From Roseobacter sinensis (GTDB lineage Bacteria > Pseudomonadota > Alphaproteobacteria > Rhodobacterales > Rhodobacteraceae), in the NCBI RefSeq assembly GCF_025755255.1, contig NZ_JALIEB010000005.1, positions 203,237 to 267,236 on the forward strand: a DNA stretch of 64,000 nucleotides, read 5' to 3'. Shown piece after piece: positions 44,086 through 52,400 of this stretch. Every line of letters begins with the position of its first letter. Position 1 is the first letter of the stretch. The position numbers and the translations under genes were made by a program. The notes below the pieces were generated by a model. That model was not told the origin of the DNA and did not search any database. It saw only the letters and a list, made by a program, of their open reading frames with translations.

Positions 44086-45021
44086 ATGGCCCAGCCCCGG
44101 CCCGTCATTATCACCTGTGCCATCACCGGCGCCATCCACACGCCCTCGATGTCGCCACACCTGCCTGCGACCTCGGATGCGATTGTCGCCTCGGCCATCA
44201 AGGCCGCCGAGGCCGGGGCGGCGATCCTGCATTTGCATGCCCGCAATGACGAGACCGGCCAGCCCGATCAGAGCGTGGAGGGCTTCGGGCGGATCGTGCC
44301 GCGGATTGCCGCGGCCACCGATGCGGTGCTGAACCTGACCACGGGAGGCAGCCCTTACATGACGGTCGAGGAGCGCGTGCGCCCGGCGGCGCATTTCGCG
44401 CCGCAGCTCGCCTCGCTCAACATGGGCTCCATGAACATGGGGCTGTTCCCCATGCTGCGGCGTCATCCCGATCTGCCGGGCTGGGAGGCGCAGCACCTCG
44501 AAGGCTCGCGCGATCTGGTGTTCCGCAACAGTTATACCGACATCGCCTATGTGCTCGAGGCCTGCCGCGCAGGAGGCACACGATTCGAGTTCGAATGCTA
44601 CGACACCGCGCATCTCTACAACCTTGCGCATTTTGCCGATCAGGGGGCCGTGGATCCGCCCTTCTTCGTGCAGACCGTTTTCGGCCTCTTGGGCGGGATC
44701 GGCGCGCATGTGGATGACATCACCCATATGCGCCGCACCGCCGAGCGGCTCTTTGGCGACGATCTTGTCTGGTCGGCGCTGGGTGCGGGCGCGCATCAGA
44801 TGCGCGTAGCTGCGACGGTGGCTTCGGCTGGCGGACATGTGCGCGTAGGGCTGGAGGATTCGCTCTGGGCCGGACCCGGGCGGCTTTCGACGTCGAATGC
44901 AGATCAGGTCCGCACCGCCATCGCACTGCTGGACGGGCTCGGCATGCGGGCAGCCACCCCGGAGGAGGCCGCAGCCATGTTGCATCTGGCGCCGCGTCGG
45001 CAGGCGGAGGGGGCTGCATGA
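44086..45021 (+). CDS. Beta-keto acid cleavage enzyme (BKACE, DUF849)
   Basis: 311 aa TIM barrel with a metal site. CAITGAIHTPSMSPHLPATS, LHLHARNDETGQPDQS, NLTTGG and RFEFECYDTAHLYNL are family hallmarks; HLHAR holds two zinc-ligand His. Members react a beta-keto acid with acetyl-CoA to give acetoacetate and a CoA ester. Start nine bases after the large hydroxylase subunit, with AAGGAG upstream, so it is in the same operon and probably acts on a downstream beta-keto intermediate. Confidence 0.92.
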   Translation: MAQPRPVIITCAITGAIHTPSMSPHLPATSDAIVASAIKAAEAGAAILHLHARNDETGQPDQSVEGFGRIVPRIAAATDAVLNLTTGGSPYMTVEERVRPAAHFAPQLASLNMGSMNMGLFPMLRRHPDLPGWEAQHLEGSRDLVFRNSYTDIAYVLEACRAGGTRFEFECYDTAHLYNLAHFADQGAVDPPFFVQTVFGLLGGIGAHVDDITHMRRTAERLFGDDLVWSALGAGAHQMRVAATVASAGGHVRVGLEDSLWAGPGRLSTSNADQVRTAIALLDGLGMRAATPEEAAAMLHLAPRRQAEGAA

Positions 45022-45758
45022 CCGACACGCCGCCGGATCTGGAGACGGCTTTCGCGGCAACTCCGCCGTCGCCGCAACGTGTGCCGCGCCGCAAACCGGG
45101 CCGCCCAAAGGGCATATCCTCGGAGCAGACCCGCGCCCGCATCCTCGACGCGGCCGAGCGGCTCTTTGCGGACGAAGGCTATGAGGGGGCGGCGCTACGC
45201 GATGTGGCGGCGGCGGCGCAGGTGCAACTGCACGCGGTCGGCTATCACTTCGGCCCGAAGGAAGCGCTCTTCGACACCGTGGTTGCCCGTCGCTCCGTGA
45301 TCATGACCGAGCTCAGGCTGGCGGCGCTCGAAGCTGCGAAACAGGCCGCTGGGTCTGGATCCATTCCCATCGCCACGCTGGTGCGCGACTACATTAGCCC
45401 CTTTGTGCTCTCGGCGGGCCGGGGCGATCCGGGCTGGCGCACCTACGCAGCGCTCATGGGCCGGCTCGCCAATTCGCCGCTCGGCACCGAGATCATTGCG
45501 CGCCACTACGACAGCACCGCACGGGCCTATCTGTCCGAGTTCCGGCGCAGTTTGCCGGGCGTGCCGGAGGCCGATGTGATCGAGGGGTTTTCGGCCATGG
45601 TGGCCGCGATGCTGGGCCTCTGTGCCGATACCGGACGACCGGCTCGGCTGGCCGATGAGCCCGGCGAGGTGCCCGGCCCCGCAGAGAGCCTCGACACGCT
45701 TGTGCGCTTCCAGACGGCCGGCTTTCTTGCATTGCAGGAGGCATCCGATGATCGATGA
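45018..45758 (+). CDS. TetR/AcrR-family regulator with AT-hook-like N-terminus
   Basis: 246 aa. Residues 1-35 carry PRRKPGRPKG, an AT-hook-like basic motif, before a standard TetR helix-turn-helix (ILDAAERLFADEGYEGAALR, then YHFGPKEALFD). The C-terminal domain resembles the CecR/YbiH-type TetR_C. Overlaps the BKACE gene by four bases and the E1 gene by 11, so it is expressed with the pathway it presumably regulates. Confidence 0.9.
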   Translation: MTDTPPDLETAFAATPPSPQRVPRRKPGRPKGISSEQTRARILDAAERLFADEGYEGAALRDVAAAAQVQLHAVGYHFGPKEALFDTVVARRSVIMTELRLAALEAAKQAAGSGSIPIATLVRDYISPFVLSAGRGDPGWRTYAALMGRLANSPLGTEIIARHYDSTARAYLSEFRRSLPGVPEADVIEGFSAMVAAMLGLCADTGRPARLADEPGEVPGPAESLDTLVRFQTAGFLALQEASDDR

Positions 45759-48168
45759 CGCAGACGCGACGCCGGCGGTCCGGCAGTTGCAGGTGATCGA
45801 TGCCAAAGTCCTGCGGGCGATCGAGAAGAAACTGCTCTGGCTGGCCTGCTGGACCGTCCACAACGCCAACCACCTGCGCCAGAAGGATGAGGTCAAGGTC
45901 GGCGGGCATCAGGCCTCCTCTGCCTCCATGGTGACGATCATGACCGCGCTCTACTTCGCCGCCCTGCGGCCGCAGGACCGGGTCGCGGTCAAACCCCACG
46001 CCGCCCCCGTCTTTCATGCGATGCAGTATCTGATGGGCAATCAGAGCCTGGAGAACCTGCAGAACTTCCGTGGCTATGGCGGTGCGCAGAGCTATCCCAG
46101 CCGCACCAAGGACGTGGACGACGTGGATTTCTCCACCGGCTCGGTCGGCCTTGGAGTAGGCATCACGGCCTTTGCATCAATGGTGCAGGATTACCTGCAC
46201 GCGAAGGACTGGGCCGCGCCGCCGCAGGAGGGGCGGATGATCGCGCTGGTGGGCGACGCTGAACTGGACGAGGGCAACATCTACGAATGCCTCCAGGAAG
46301 GCTGGAAGCACGGGCTTCGCAATACCTGGTGGATCATCGACTACAACCGCCAGAGCCTCGACGGCGTGGTGCGCGAGGGCCTCTACACGCGGATCACCGA
46401 CATCTTCCGCGCTTTCGGCTGGCAGGTCGAGGTGCTGAAATACGGCGTCTTGCAGCGGGCGGCTTTCGCGCGCCCTGGTGGCGATCGCCTGCGCGCCTGG
46501 ATCGATGACTGCCCGAACGCGGTCTATTCGGCGCTCATCTTTCAGGGCGGCGCGGCCTGGCGCAAGCGGCTGATGGACGACCTGGGCGATCAGGGGGATG
46601 TGAGCCGTCTGATCGACAGCTATTCCGACGCCGCCCTTGCGCAACTGATGGAGAACCTCGGCGGGCATTGCCTCGAGACGCTGGCGGAGGCTTTCGCCGC
46701 CGTCGATCACGACCAGCCCGTTGCCTTTCTGGCCTATACCGTGAAGGGGTGGGGGACACCGCTCGCCGGGCACAAGGACAACCACGCCGGGCTGATGACC
46801 AGGGCCCAGATGGAGAGGTTCCGCGACAGCATGGGCATTCGCGAAGGGCACGAGTGGGACCTCTGCGAAGGGCTGGAGGTGCCGGAGGCCGACATGCGGA
46901 CGGCCCTCTCGCGTGTCCCGTTCTTTGCCGACGGGCCGCGCCGCTATCGCGCAGACCGGGTGGCGGTGCCCGCGGTTGCAGCACCCGGAGATGCGGTGAT
47001 CTCGACCCAGGCCGCGTTCGGCAAGGTTCTGGACGCGCTGGCCAAGAGCGACAGCGCGCTGGCCGAGCGGATCGTGACGACCTCACCCGATGTCACAGTC
47101 TCCACCAACCTCGGACCTTGGGTGAACCGCCGCGGCCTCTTCGCCCGGCAGGACATCCCCGACACCTTCCGCGACGAGCGCGTGCCCAGCACGCAGAAGT
47201 GGCGCTTCTCGGCGGCGGGTCAGCACCTGGAGTTGGGCATCGCCGAGATGAACCTCTTCTTGCTGCTTGCGGCCGCGGGCCTCTCTCATGCGCTCTTCCG
47301 CGAGCGGCTCATTCCGGTGGGCACGCTCTATGATCCGTTCGTCAGCCGCGGCCTCGATGCGCTGAACTATGCCTGCTATCAGGACGCGCGGTTCCTGCTG
47401 ATCGGGACGCCGTCGGGCGTGTCGCTGGCCTCCGAAGGCGGCGCACATCAGTCCATTGCCGCGCCGCTCATCGGGATGAGCCAGGACGGGCTTGCCGCCT
47501 TCGAGCCGGCTTTCGCGGATGAGCTTGCGGTGATCCTGCAGTGGGCCTTCGACTATCTGCAACGCGATGGCGAGGGTGATCCGGACGAGCGCACGTGGCT
47601 GCGCGACGAAACCGGTGGCTCGGTCTACTTGCGACTCTCCACCCGGCCGGTCGAACAGCCTGGGCTTGAAATGACGCCAGCCCGCCGCCAGGGCATCATC
47701 GACGGGGCCTACTGGCTGCGCCCGCCCGGACCGAATTGCGAGGCCGTGATCGTCTACCAGGGCACGGTGGCGACCGAGGCGGTCGCTGCGGCCGGACGTG
47801 TGGGGCCGGATCGCCGGGATATCGCCGTGCTCGCCGTGACCTCGGCGGACCGGCTCAACGCCGGCTGGCAATCGGCGCAGCGGCAGCGGGCCAATGGAAA
47901 CCGAAGCGCGCGGGCGCATATCGAGACGCTTCTCTCCGGTCTGTCCCGTGACGCGACGCTGGTGACCGTCATTGATGGCCACCCCGCGACACTGAGTTGG
48001 ATCGGCGGGGTGCTGGGGCACCGCACGGTGGCACTCGGGGTCGAACATTTCGGCCAGACCGGGACCGTAGCCGATCTTTATCATCACTTCGGGATCGATC
48101 ATCATGCCATTGTGGGCGCGCTCGATCAGCTGAGTGCGGGGCGACCCATTGCCTTGGCCCCCCTCTAG
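45748..48168 (+). CDS. AceE/transketolase-like thiamine diphosphate E1 enzyme
   Basis: 806 aa, close to homodimeric pyruvate dehydrogenase E1 in arrangement. The ThDP/Mg site is GDAELDEGNIYE with IIDYNRQSLDG, the His residues in KVGGHQASSAS and GHKDNHAG, and the second Pyr domain (HLELGIAEMNLFLLLAAAGL). AceE itself is about 890 aa, so this is a shorter relative. No E2 or E3 gene is nearby. It may work with a distant complex, or act alone as a transketolase or 2-oxoacid decarboxylase. The ATG at 45748 has AGGAGG upstream. Confidence 0.85.
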   Translation: MIDDADATPAVRQLQVIDAKVLRAIEKKLLWLACWTVHNANHLRQKDEVKVGGHQASSASMVTIMTALYFAALRPQDRVAVKPHAAPVFHAMQYLMGNQSLENLQNFRGYGGAQSYPSRTKDVDDVDFSTGSVGLGVGITAFASMVQDYLHAKDWAAPPQEGRMIALVGDAELDEGNIYECLQEGWKHGLRNTWWIIDYNRQSLDGVVREGLYTRITDIFRAFGWQVEVLKYGVLQRAAFARPGGDRLRAWIDDCPNAVYSALIFQGGAAWRKRLMDDLGDQGDVSRLIDSYSDAALAQLMENLGGHCLETLAEAFAAVDHDQPVAFLAYTVKGWGTPLAGHKDNHAGLMTRAQMERFRDSMGIREGHEWDLCEGLEVPEADMRTALSRVPFFADGPRRYRADRVAVPAVAAPGDAVISTQAAFGKVLDALAKSDSALAERIVTTSPDVTVSTNLGPWVNRRGLFARQDIPDTFRDERVPSTQKWRFSAAGQHLELGIAEMNLFLLLAAAGLSHALFRERLIPVGTLYDPFVSRGLDALNYACYQDARFLLIGTPSGVSLASEGGAHQSIAAPLIGMSQDGLAAFEPAFADELAVILQWAFDYLQRDGEGDPDERTWLRDETGGSVYLRLSTRPVEQPGLEMTPARRQGIIDGAYWLRPPGPNCEAVIVYQGTVATEAVAAAGRVGPDRRDIAVLAVTSADRLNAGWQSAQRQRANGNRSARAHIETLLSGLSRDATLVTVIDGHPATLSWIGGVLGHRTVALGVEHFGQTGTVADLYHHFGIDHHAIVGALDQLSAGRPIALAPL

Positions 48169-48221
48169 AGCAGAGACGCCGGGCGCCGACAGACAGCGGA
48201 TTTGGTAGGAGGAGACAAATA

Positions 48222-48608
48222 ATGGAGATCAGCCGGCTGGATCACGTGAATCTGCGCACGTCCAACCTCGAGGCGATGGCGGACTGGTACACGCGCGTGC
48301 TGGGGTTGCAGCGGGGTCCGCGTCCGGATTTCGGTTTTCCGGGTGCGTGGCTCTACATCGGTGATCATGCGGTCGTGCATCTGGTGGGGGTGTCGGAGGA
48401 ATGCGCCTCCATCGCGCCCAAGATCGAGCATTTTGCCTTCCGGGCCACCGGGTTCGACACGCTGATGGCACGGCTGGACGACAGCGGGATCGCGCCTGAC
48501 GTCGTGCGGGTTCCTGGCCTGCCGATCGTTCAGGTCAACCTGGCCGATGTGGACGGGAACCACATCCACATCGACTTCGACAGCGCAGAGGCGGACGCCG
48601 TCTCGTGA
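48222..48608 (+). CDS. VOC-superfamily protein (glyoxalase/extradiol dioxygenase fold)
   Basis: 128 aa, one VOC domain of two beta-alpha-beta-beta-beta modules. His8 in LDHVNLRT and the HIHIDF motif near the end supply metal ligands, along with His/Glu in the middle strands (VVHLVG, IEHFAF). Could be an isomerase, glyoxalase or ring-cleaving enzyme. ATG at 48222 after GGAGGAGA; 53 bases after the E1 gene, so likely in the operon. Confidence 0.87.
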   Translation: MEISRLDHVNLRTSNLEAMADWYTRVLGLQRGPRPDFGFPGAWLYIGDHAVVHLVGVSEECASIAPKIEHFAFRATGFDTLMARLDDSGIAPDVVRVPGLPIVQVNLADVDGNHIHIDFDSAEADAVS

Positions 48609-48659
48609 TCGGGCGGCGCGGCCCAGCCGGGCTGGGGTGCGGGGTAGGCTGACCGCATC

Positions 48660-49301
48660 TCAGACCAGCCACAACATGCTGGAGGCCGCCACCGCGACCG
48701 GGTCGATCACCTTGATACCAAGCGACTGCGCGAGCGTTCCGGTGACGTTCACCATGCCCGCGCACCCCAAAACGACGGCGTCGATATCGTCTTCGCGTTC
48801 CGCGGCCCGCGCCTCTTCAAGGATCATCTGCTCGGAGGCATCGGCGCGGCGTTCCAGATCGAGAACGGCGACGTTCGAGGCGCGGACCCGGCTCAGATGT
48901 CCGCCAAGGCCGAACCCGCGGATGTTGTGCTCGATGATGGGCACGGAGACCGGCAAGGTCGTGACAACACTGAAGCGCCACTGGCGCAGCGCCGCGAAAT
49001 GATAGGCGGCCTGGCCAATGCCCACCACCGGGCATCCCGCGATCTTCGCCGCCTCCGCCAGCCCGGTGTCATCGAAACAGCCGATGATGATCCCATCCGC
49101 ACCGCGCTCGGCGGCCTTGCGCACGAGGCGGAGCAGCGGCGGCGTCGCGGCCGCACCATCCGCCTCACCCTGGATCGACGCAGGACCCTCCTCCGAGGTC
49201 CACCCCTCAAACTCGCGACCGGGCGCTGCGTGCCTGGCGGTCCGCACCATGGCCTCGGTCATGGATGCGGTGCTGTTGGGGTTGATGATGACGACAGCCA
49301 T
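48660..49301 (-). CDS. Hydantoin/Asp-Glu racemase-family protein
   Basis: 213 aa. The family start VVIINPNSTASMTEAM is clear, with Cys75 (IIGCFDD) and Cys180 (LGCAGM) as the paired acid/base cysteines. Hydantoin racemase, allantoin racemase and maleate isomerase-like functions are all possible. It lies five bases after the ABC permease gene stop in the same direction, so it is probably the last gene of the transporter operon starting at 53396. Confidence 0.85.
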   Translation of the reverse strand: MAVVIINPNSTASMTEAMVRTARHAAPGREFEGWTSEEGPASIQGEADGAAATPPLLRLVRKAAERGADGIIIGCFDDTGLAEAAKIAGCPVVGIGQAAYHFAALRQWRFSVVTTLPVSVPIIEHNIRGFGLGGHLSRVRASNVAVLDLERRADASEQMILEEARAAEREDDIDAVVLGCAGMVNVTGTLAQSLGIKVIDPVAVAASSMLWLV

Positions 49302-49306
49302 CGACC

Positions 49307-50146
49307 TCAGACCATGCCCTTGCCTGCATCCGAGCCATGCGCCTTGCGGCGCCGGTCCGTCACCCAGACGACGGCCAGAAAGAGAACGATGACCAGGAAG
49401 GAGAAGATTGTCGTCAGCGTGCCAAGCGCAAAGATCACCGGGGTGGTGACATTCGTCGTCATGCCGAAGATCTCCAGCGGCAAGGTGTTATAGCTGCCCG
49501 AGGTCAGAAGCGTCCGAGCGAATTCGTCGTAGCTGAGCGTAAATCCGAAAAGTGCTACGCCGATCAGCGAGGGCGCGATGATCGGCAGCACCACATGCCT
49601 AACGGTCTGCCAGGGGGACGCGCCCAGATCGCGGGCAGCTTCCTCATAGCTGCGGTCGAAACGGTTGAAGACGGCGAACATGATCAGCAGCCCGAAGGGC
49701 AGCGTCCAGGTCAATTGCGCGCCGAACCCCGAGGTGGACCAATGCACGGTCATCCCGGACTGGGACCAGATCAGCCCGACGCCGAGGGAGACGAGGATCG
49801 ACGGGATCACCAGCGACGTGATGATCAGGTAGAAGAGGATGCCCGACCCGGCAAAGCGTTTGCGGAAAGCCAGCCCGCCCATGACCGAGACCACGACGGT
49901 TGTCACCATGACCATCAGGCCGAGTACAAAGGATCGCCGGAAGGAGCCCCAGATGTCGCCCACCGCCTGCTGTTCGAAGAGATCGCGAAACCAGTGCAGC
50001 GACACCCCCCGCATCGGGAACGTGAGCCCGCCGCCCGGCCCCTGAAACGAAAGGATGGCGATGGTCAGCGTCGGGCCGTAGAGAAAGATCAGGAACAGCA
50101 CGAAGACTGCTGCAAGCGCATAGAAAGACCGGGGCCGCGGTTCCAT
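49307..50146 (-). CDS. ABC transporter permease, PotC type
   Basis: 279 aa, six TM segments, second permease of a spermidine/putrescine/Fe-type importer. N-terminal PRPRSFYALAAVFVLFLIFL, and the EAA loop SYEEAARDLGASPWQTVRHV near residue 170. The ATG at 50146 shares one base with the TGA of the PotB-type gene (TGATG), so coupled translation is likely. Reading frame continues upstream in that gene but is antisense-frame noise. Confidence 0.9.
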   Translation of the reverse strand: MEPRPRSFYALAAVFVLFLIFLYGPTLTIAILSFQGPGGGLTFPMRGVSLHWFRDLFEQQAVGDIWGSFRRSFVLGLMVMVTTVVVSVMGGLAFRKRFAGSGILFYLIITSLVIPSILVSLGVGLIWSQSGMTVHWSTSGFGAQLTWTLPFGLLIMFAVFNRFDRSYEEAARDLGASPWQTVRHVVLPIIAPSLIGVALFGFTLSYDEFARTLLTSGSYNTLPLEIFGMTTNVTTPVIFALGTLTTIFSFLVIVLFLAVVWVTDRRRKAHGSDAGKGMV

Positions 50147-51000
50147 CAGAGCTCTTTCCGAATGTCGACGAAGCGGAGCAGGATGCCGATGATCATCAGA
50201 ACGGTGATCAGCAGCACGACTGCGGTGGCGGAGGCCGAAGGATACTGCAGCAACCCGATATCGTTCTGGATCATGCGCCCGACATTCGCCGATTGCGATC
50301 CGCTCATGAAGCGGACGGTGATGAAATCGCCCATCACCAGCGTGACGACGAAGATCGTGCCGATCATGATGCCGGGCTTCGTCAGCGGAATGATCACGTG
50401 CCAGAGCGTTTGCCACCCGCTCGCCCCCGCATCCGCCGCAGCCTCGATGAGCGATTTGTCGATCCGCATCATCGTGTTGAAGATCGGGACCACCATGAAG
50501 AGTGTATAGAGGTGCACGAAGGCGAGGATTACGCTGAAATCGCTGAAGAGCAGCCACTCCAGCGGTTCGTCGATCACGCCCCAGGAGATCAGTGTCGAAT
50601 TGGCCAGACCGTTGCGGCCCAGAAACGGGATCCACGAGATCATGCGAATGATATTCGAGGTCCAGAAGGGGATCGTGCACAGCAGGAAGAGCGCGATCTG
50701 CCACTTGAGCGACCTAACATGAAACGCAAGAAAATAGGCCACCGTGAAGCCGATCAGCAGGGTGAAGACCCAGGTGATCGCGGCGTATTTGAAGGTGTTG
50801 AGAAAGACGCGATAGGTCACGTCGGACCCGAAGAGAAAAGCGTAATTGTCGAATTGAAACGCGGGGTAGATGGAGAACTCGGTCGCCCCCCAGAAGCTGA
50901 CCACCGTGATCATCACGATGGGCGCCACAAGGAAGATCACCAGAACCAGCGCCAGCGGTGACGCCAGGACCCAGCCAGAGAGATGTCGGTTGCTCAACAC
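50146..51000 (-). CDS. ABC transporter permease, PotB type
   Basis: 284 aa, six TM segments. Begins at a GTG (51000). N-terminal WVLASPLALVLVIFLVAPIV, the family region FWTSNIIRMISWIPFLGRNG, and the EAA loop SLIEAAADAGASGWQTLWHV near residue 190. Partner of the PotC-type gene. Separated from the binding-protein gene by a strong two-hairpin element. Confidence 0.9.
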   Translation of the reverse strand: MLSNRHLSGWVLASPLALVLVIFLVAPIVMITVVSFWGATEFSIYPAFQFDNYAFLFGSDVTYRVFLNTFKYAAITWVFTLLIGFTVAYFLAFHVRSLKWQIALFLLCTIPFWTSNIIRMISWIPFLGRNGLANSTLISWGVIDEPLEWLLFSDFSVILAFVHLYTLFMVVPIFNTMMRIDKSLIEAAADAGASGWQTLWHVIIPLTKPGIMIGTIFVVTLVMGDFITVRFMSGSQSANVGRMIQNDIGLLQYPSASATAVVLLITVLMIIGILLRFVDIRKEL

Positions 51001-51020
51001 ACCGCGGCCTTCACCCGTCG

Positions 51021-51092
51021 AAAAATACTCACAGGGGGGTCTGGGGGGCAGTCTGCCCCCCAGCCGGGCGGCCCCCCCGCCGGGGGGGCAAG
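51021..51092 (-). repeat. GC-palindromic intergenic element, copy 2
   Basis: Two perfect hairpins in tandem: CTGGGGGGCA (51041-51050)/TGCCCCCCAG (51054-51063) with a 3-base loop, and GCCCCCCC (71-78)/GGGGGGGC (82-89) with a 3-base loop (51071-51089). Read in the operon direction it ends in GACCCCCCTGTGAGTATTT, like copy 1 at 1-55. It occupies the gap between the binding-protein and PotB-type genes. Confidence 0.8.
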
Positions 51093-51093
51093 C

Positions 51094-52368
51094 TCACGCG
51101 GCAATGAACTCGTTCCACTTGCGCACCATGTACTGGTTTTCATCCATGACCGCGTTCCAGCAGGCCACGGCTCCCATGCGGTCATAGAACGACCCGCCGT
51201 CGCGCACGGCGCCGGCTTTCTCCATGACGTCGCCGAAGGGGTTGGTGATGTCGCCCTGAGCTTCCTTGCCTTCGAACCAGAAGCCCCATTCGTCTTCGGT
51301 CATGAAGTTCTTGGAAGTTTCCGGCACCGCCGAGTAATAGCCCTGACGCATCAGGAAGCCGCCGACCCAGCCGGAGAGGTACCAGTTGATGTACTCATAG
51401 GCCGCATCCAGCTCGATACCGGACAGCGACTTCGAAAGACCGATGCCACCTCCCCAGGAGCGATAGCCCTCTTCTAGCGGCTGGTAGACACAGGGAATGC
51501 CTTGCGACCGCACGGCCGTGATCGCGGGCGACCACATGGACTGGATCACCACCTCACCGGAGGCCATCAGGTTCACGCTCTCGTCAAACGTCTTCCAGAA
51601 GGCACGGAACTGACCGGCTTTCTTGGCCTCGGTGAAGATGCCGAGGGTGAGGTCGATCTCCTCCTTGGTCATGTTGCCCTTGTCGGGGTAGGTGTATTCG
51701 CCCATCGATTCGACAACCATCGCCATGTCCATGATGCCGATGGAGGAGATGTCGAGGATCGACGCCTTGCCCTTGAATTCGGGGTTCAGCAGCTCGCTCC
51801 AATTGGCGATCGGGCGCCCGATCAGGTCGGGGCGGATGCCCAGAGTGTCGGCGTTGTAAATCGTCGGGATCAGGGTCATCCAGCCGCTTTCGGTGTCGAC
51901 GAATTCCTTGCCGTCCACCCCTTCGACGAACCCCACGGTGTGGGGCGCCGTGCCCTGGGCGATGGTGCTCTCCGGCGTGAGCTTGCCGTCGCGGAAGATG
52001 CCGACGATCTTGTCGTAGTTCTCGATCTTCGAGGTATCCATCGCCTGCAGGTTGCCCGTGGGCCAGACCTTCTTGCAGATCCAATACTCGATGTCTGCGA
52101 TATCGAAGCTGTCGGGCTGTGTTGCGGCGCGCTGGGTCACGCTGTCGGAATCGAGGGCCGTCATCTCCAGCGTGAAGCCGAGGTCTTCCTTTACCTTTTC
52201 GGCCACTTCATTGAGGTTCGATACGCCCGTGCCGAACTGGCGCAACGTCACGTCCTTGATGGCCTGGCCCCAGACCATCGGCGCAGGCAGCGCAGTTGCC
52301 GCCAGCGCCGCACCGCCCGTCTTCAGCATCGATCGGCGCGAATATCGGATCTTTGGAATTGTCGTCAT
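51094..52368 (-). CDS. Tat-exported spermidine/putrescine-type solute-binding protein
   Basis: 424 aa. A twin-arginine signal (YSRRSMLKTGGAALAATALP) precedes a PotD-like binding protein, so it is exported folded. IPTIYNADTLGIRP, ANWSELLNPEFKGKASI and EYINWYLSGWVGGFLMRQGY are typical. The start ATG at 52368 has AGGGAAA upstream; longer in-frame extension is untypical. Ligand unknown: polyamine, opine or another amine. Downstream of the ATPase gene in the same operon. Confidence 0.9.
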   Translation of the reverse strand: MTTIPKIRYSRRSMLKTGGAALAATALPAPMVWGQAIKDVTLRQFGTGVSNLNEVAEKVKEDLGFTLEMTALDSDSVTQRAATQPDSFDIADIEYWICKKVWPTGNLQAMDTSKIENYDKIVGIFRDGKLTPESTIAQGTAPHTVGFVEGVDGKEFVDTESGWMTLIPTIYNADTLGIRPDLIGRPIANWSELLNPEFKGKASILDISSIGIMDMAMVVESMGEYTYPDKGNMTKEEIDLTLGIFTEAKKAGQFRAFWKTFDESVNLMASGEVVIQSMWSPAITAVRSQGIPCVYQPLEEGYRSWGGGIGLSKSLSGIELDAAYEYINWYLSGWVGGFLMRQGYYSAVPETSKNFMTEDEWGFWFEGKEAQGDITNPFGDVMEKAGAVRDGGSFYDRMGAVACWNAVMDENQYMVRKWNEFIAA

Positions 52369-52400
52369 CTTGGTTTCCCTGTCGTTGGAGGTTGTCGTTG

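Noticed and set aside
42088-45108. 1006-codon minus-strand frame
   Set aside because: Antisense to clearly recognisable molybdenum hydroxylase and BKACE genes; stop-free because of high GC codon bias.
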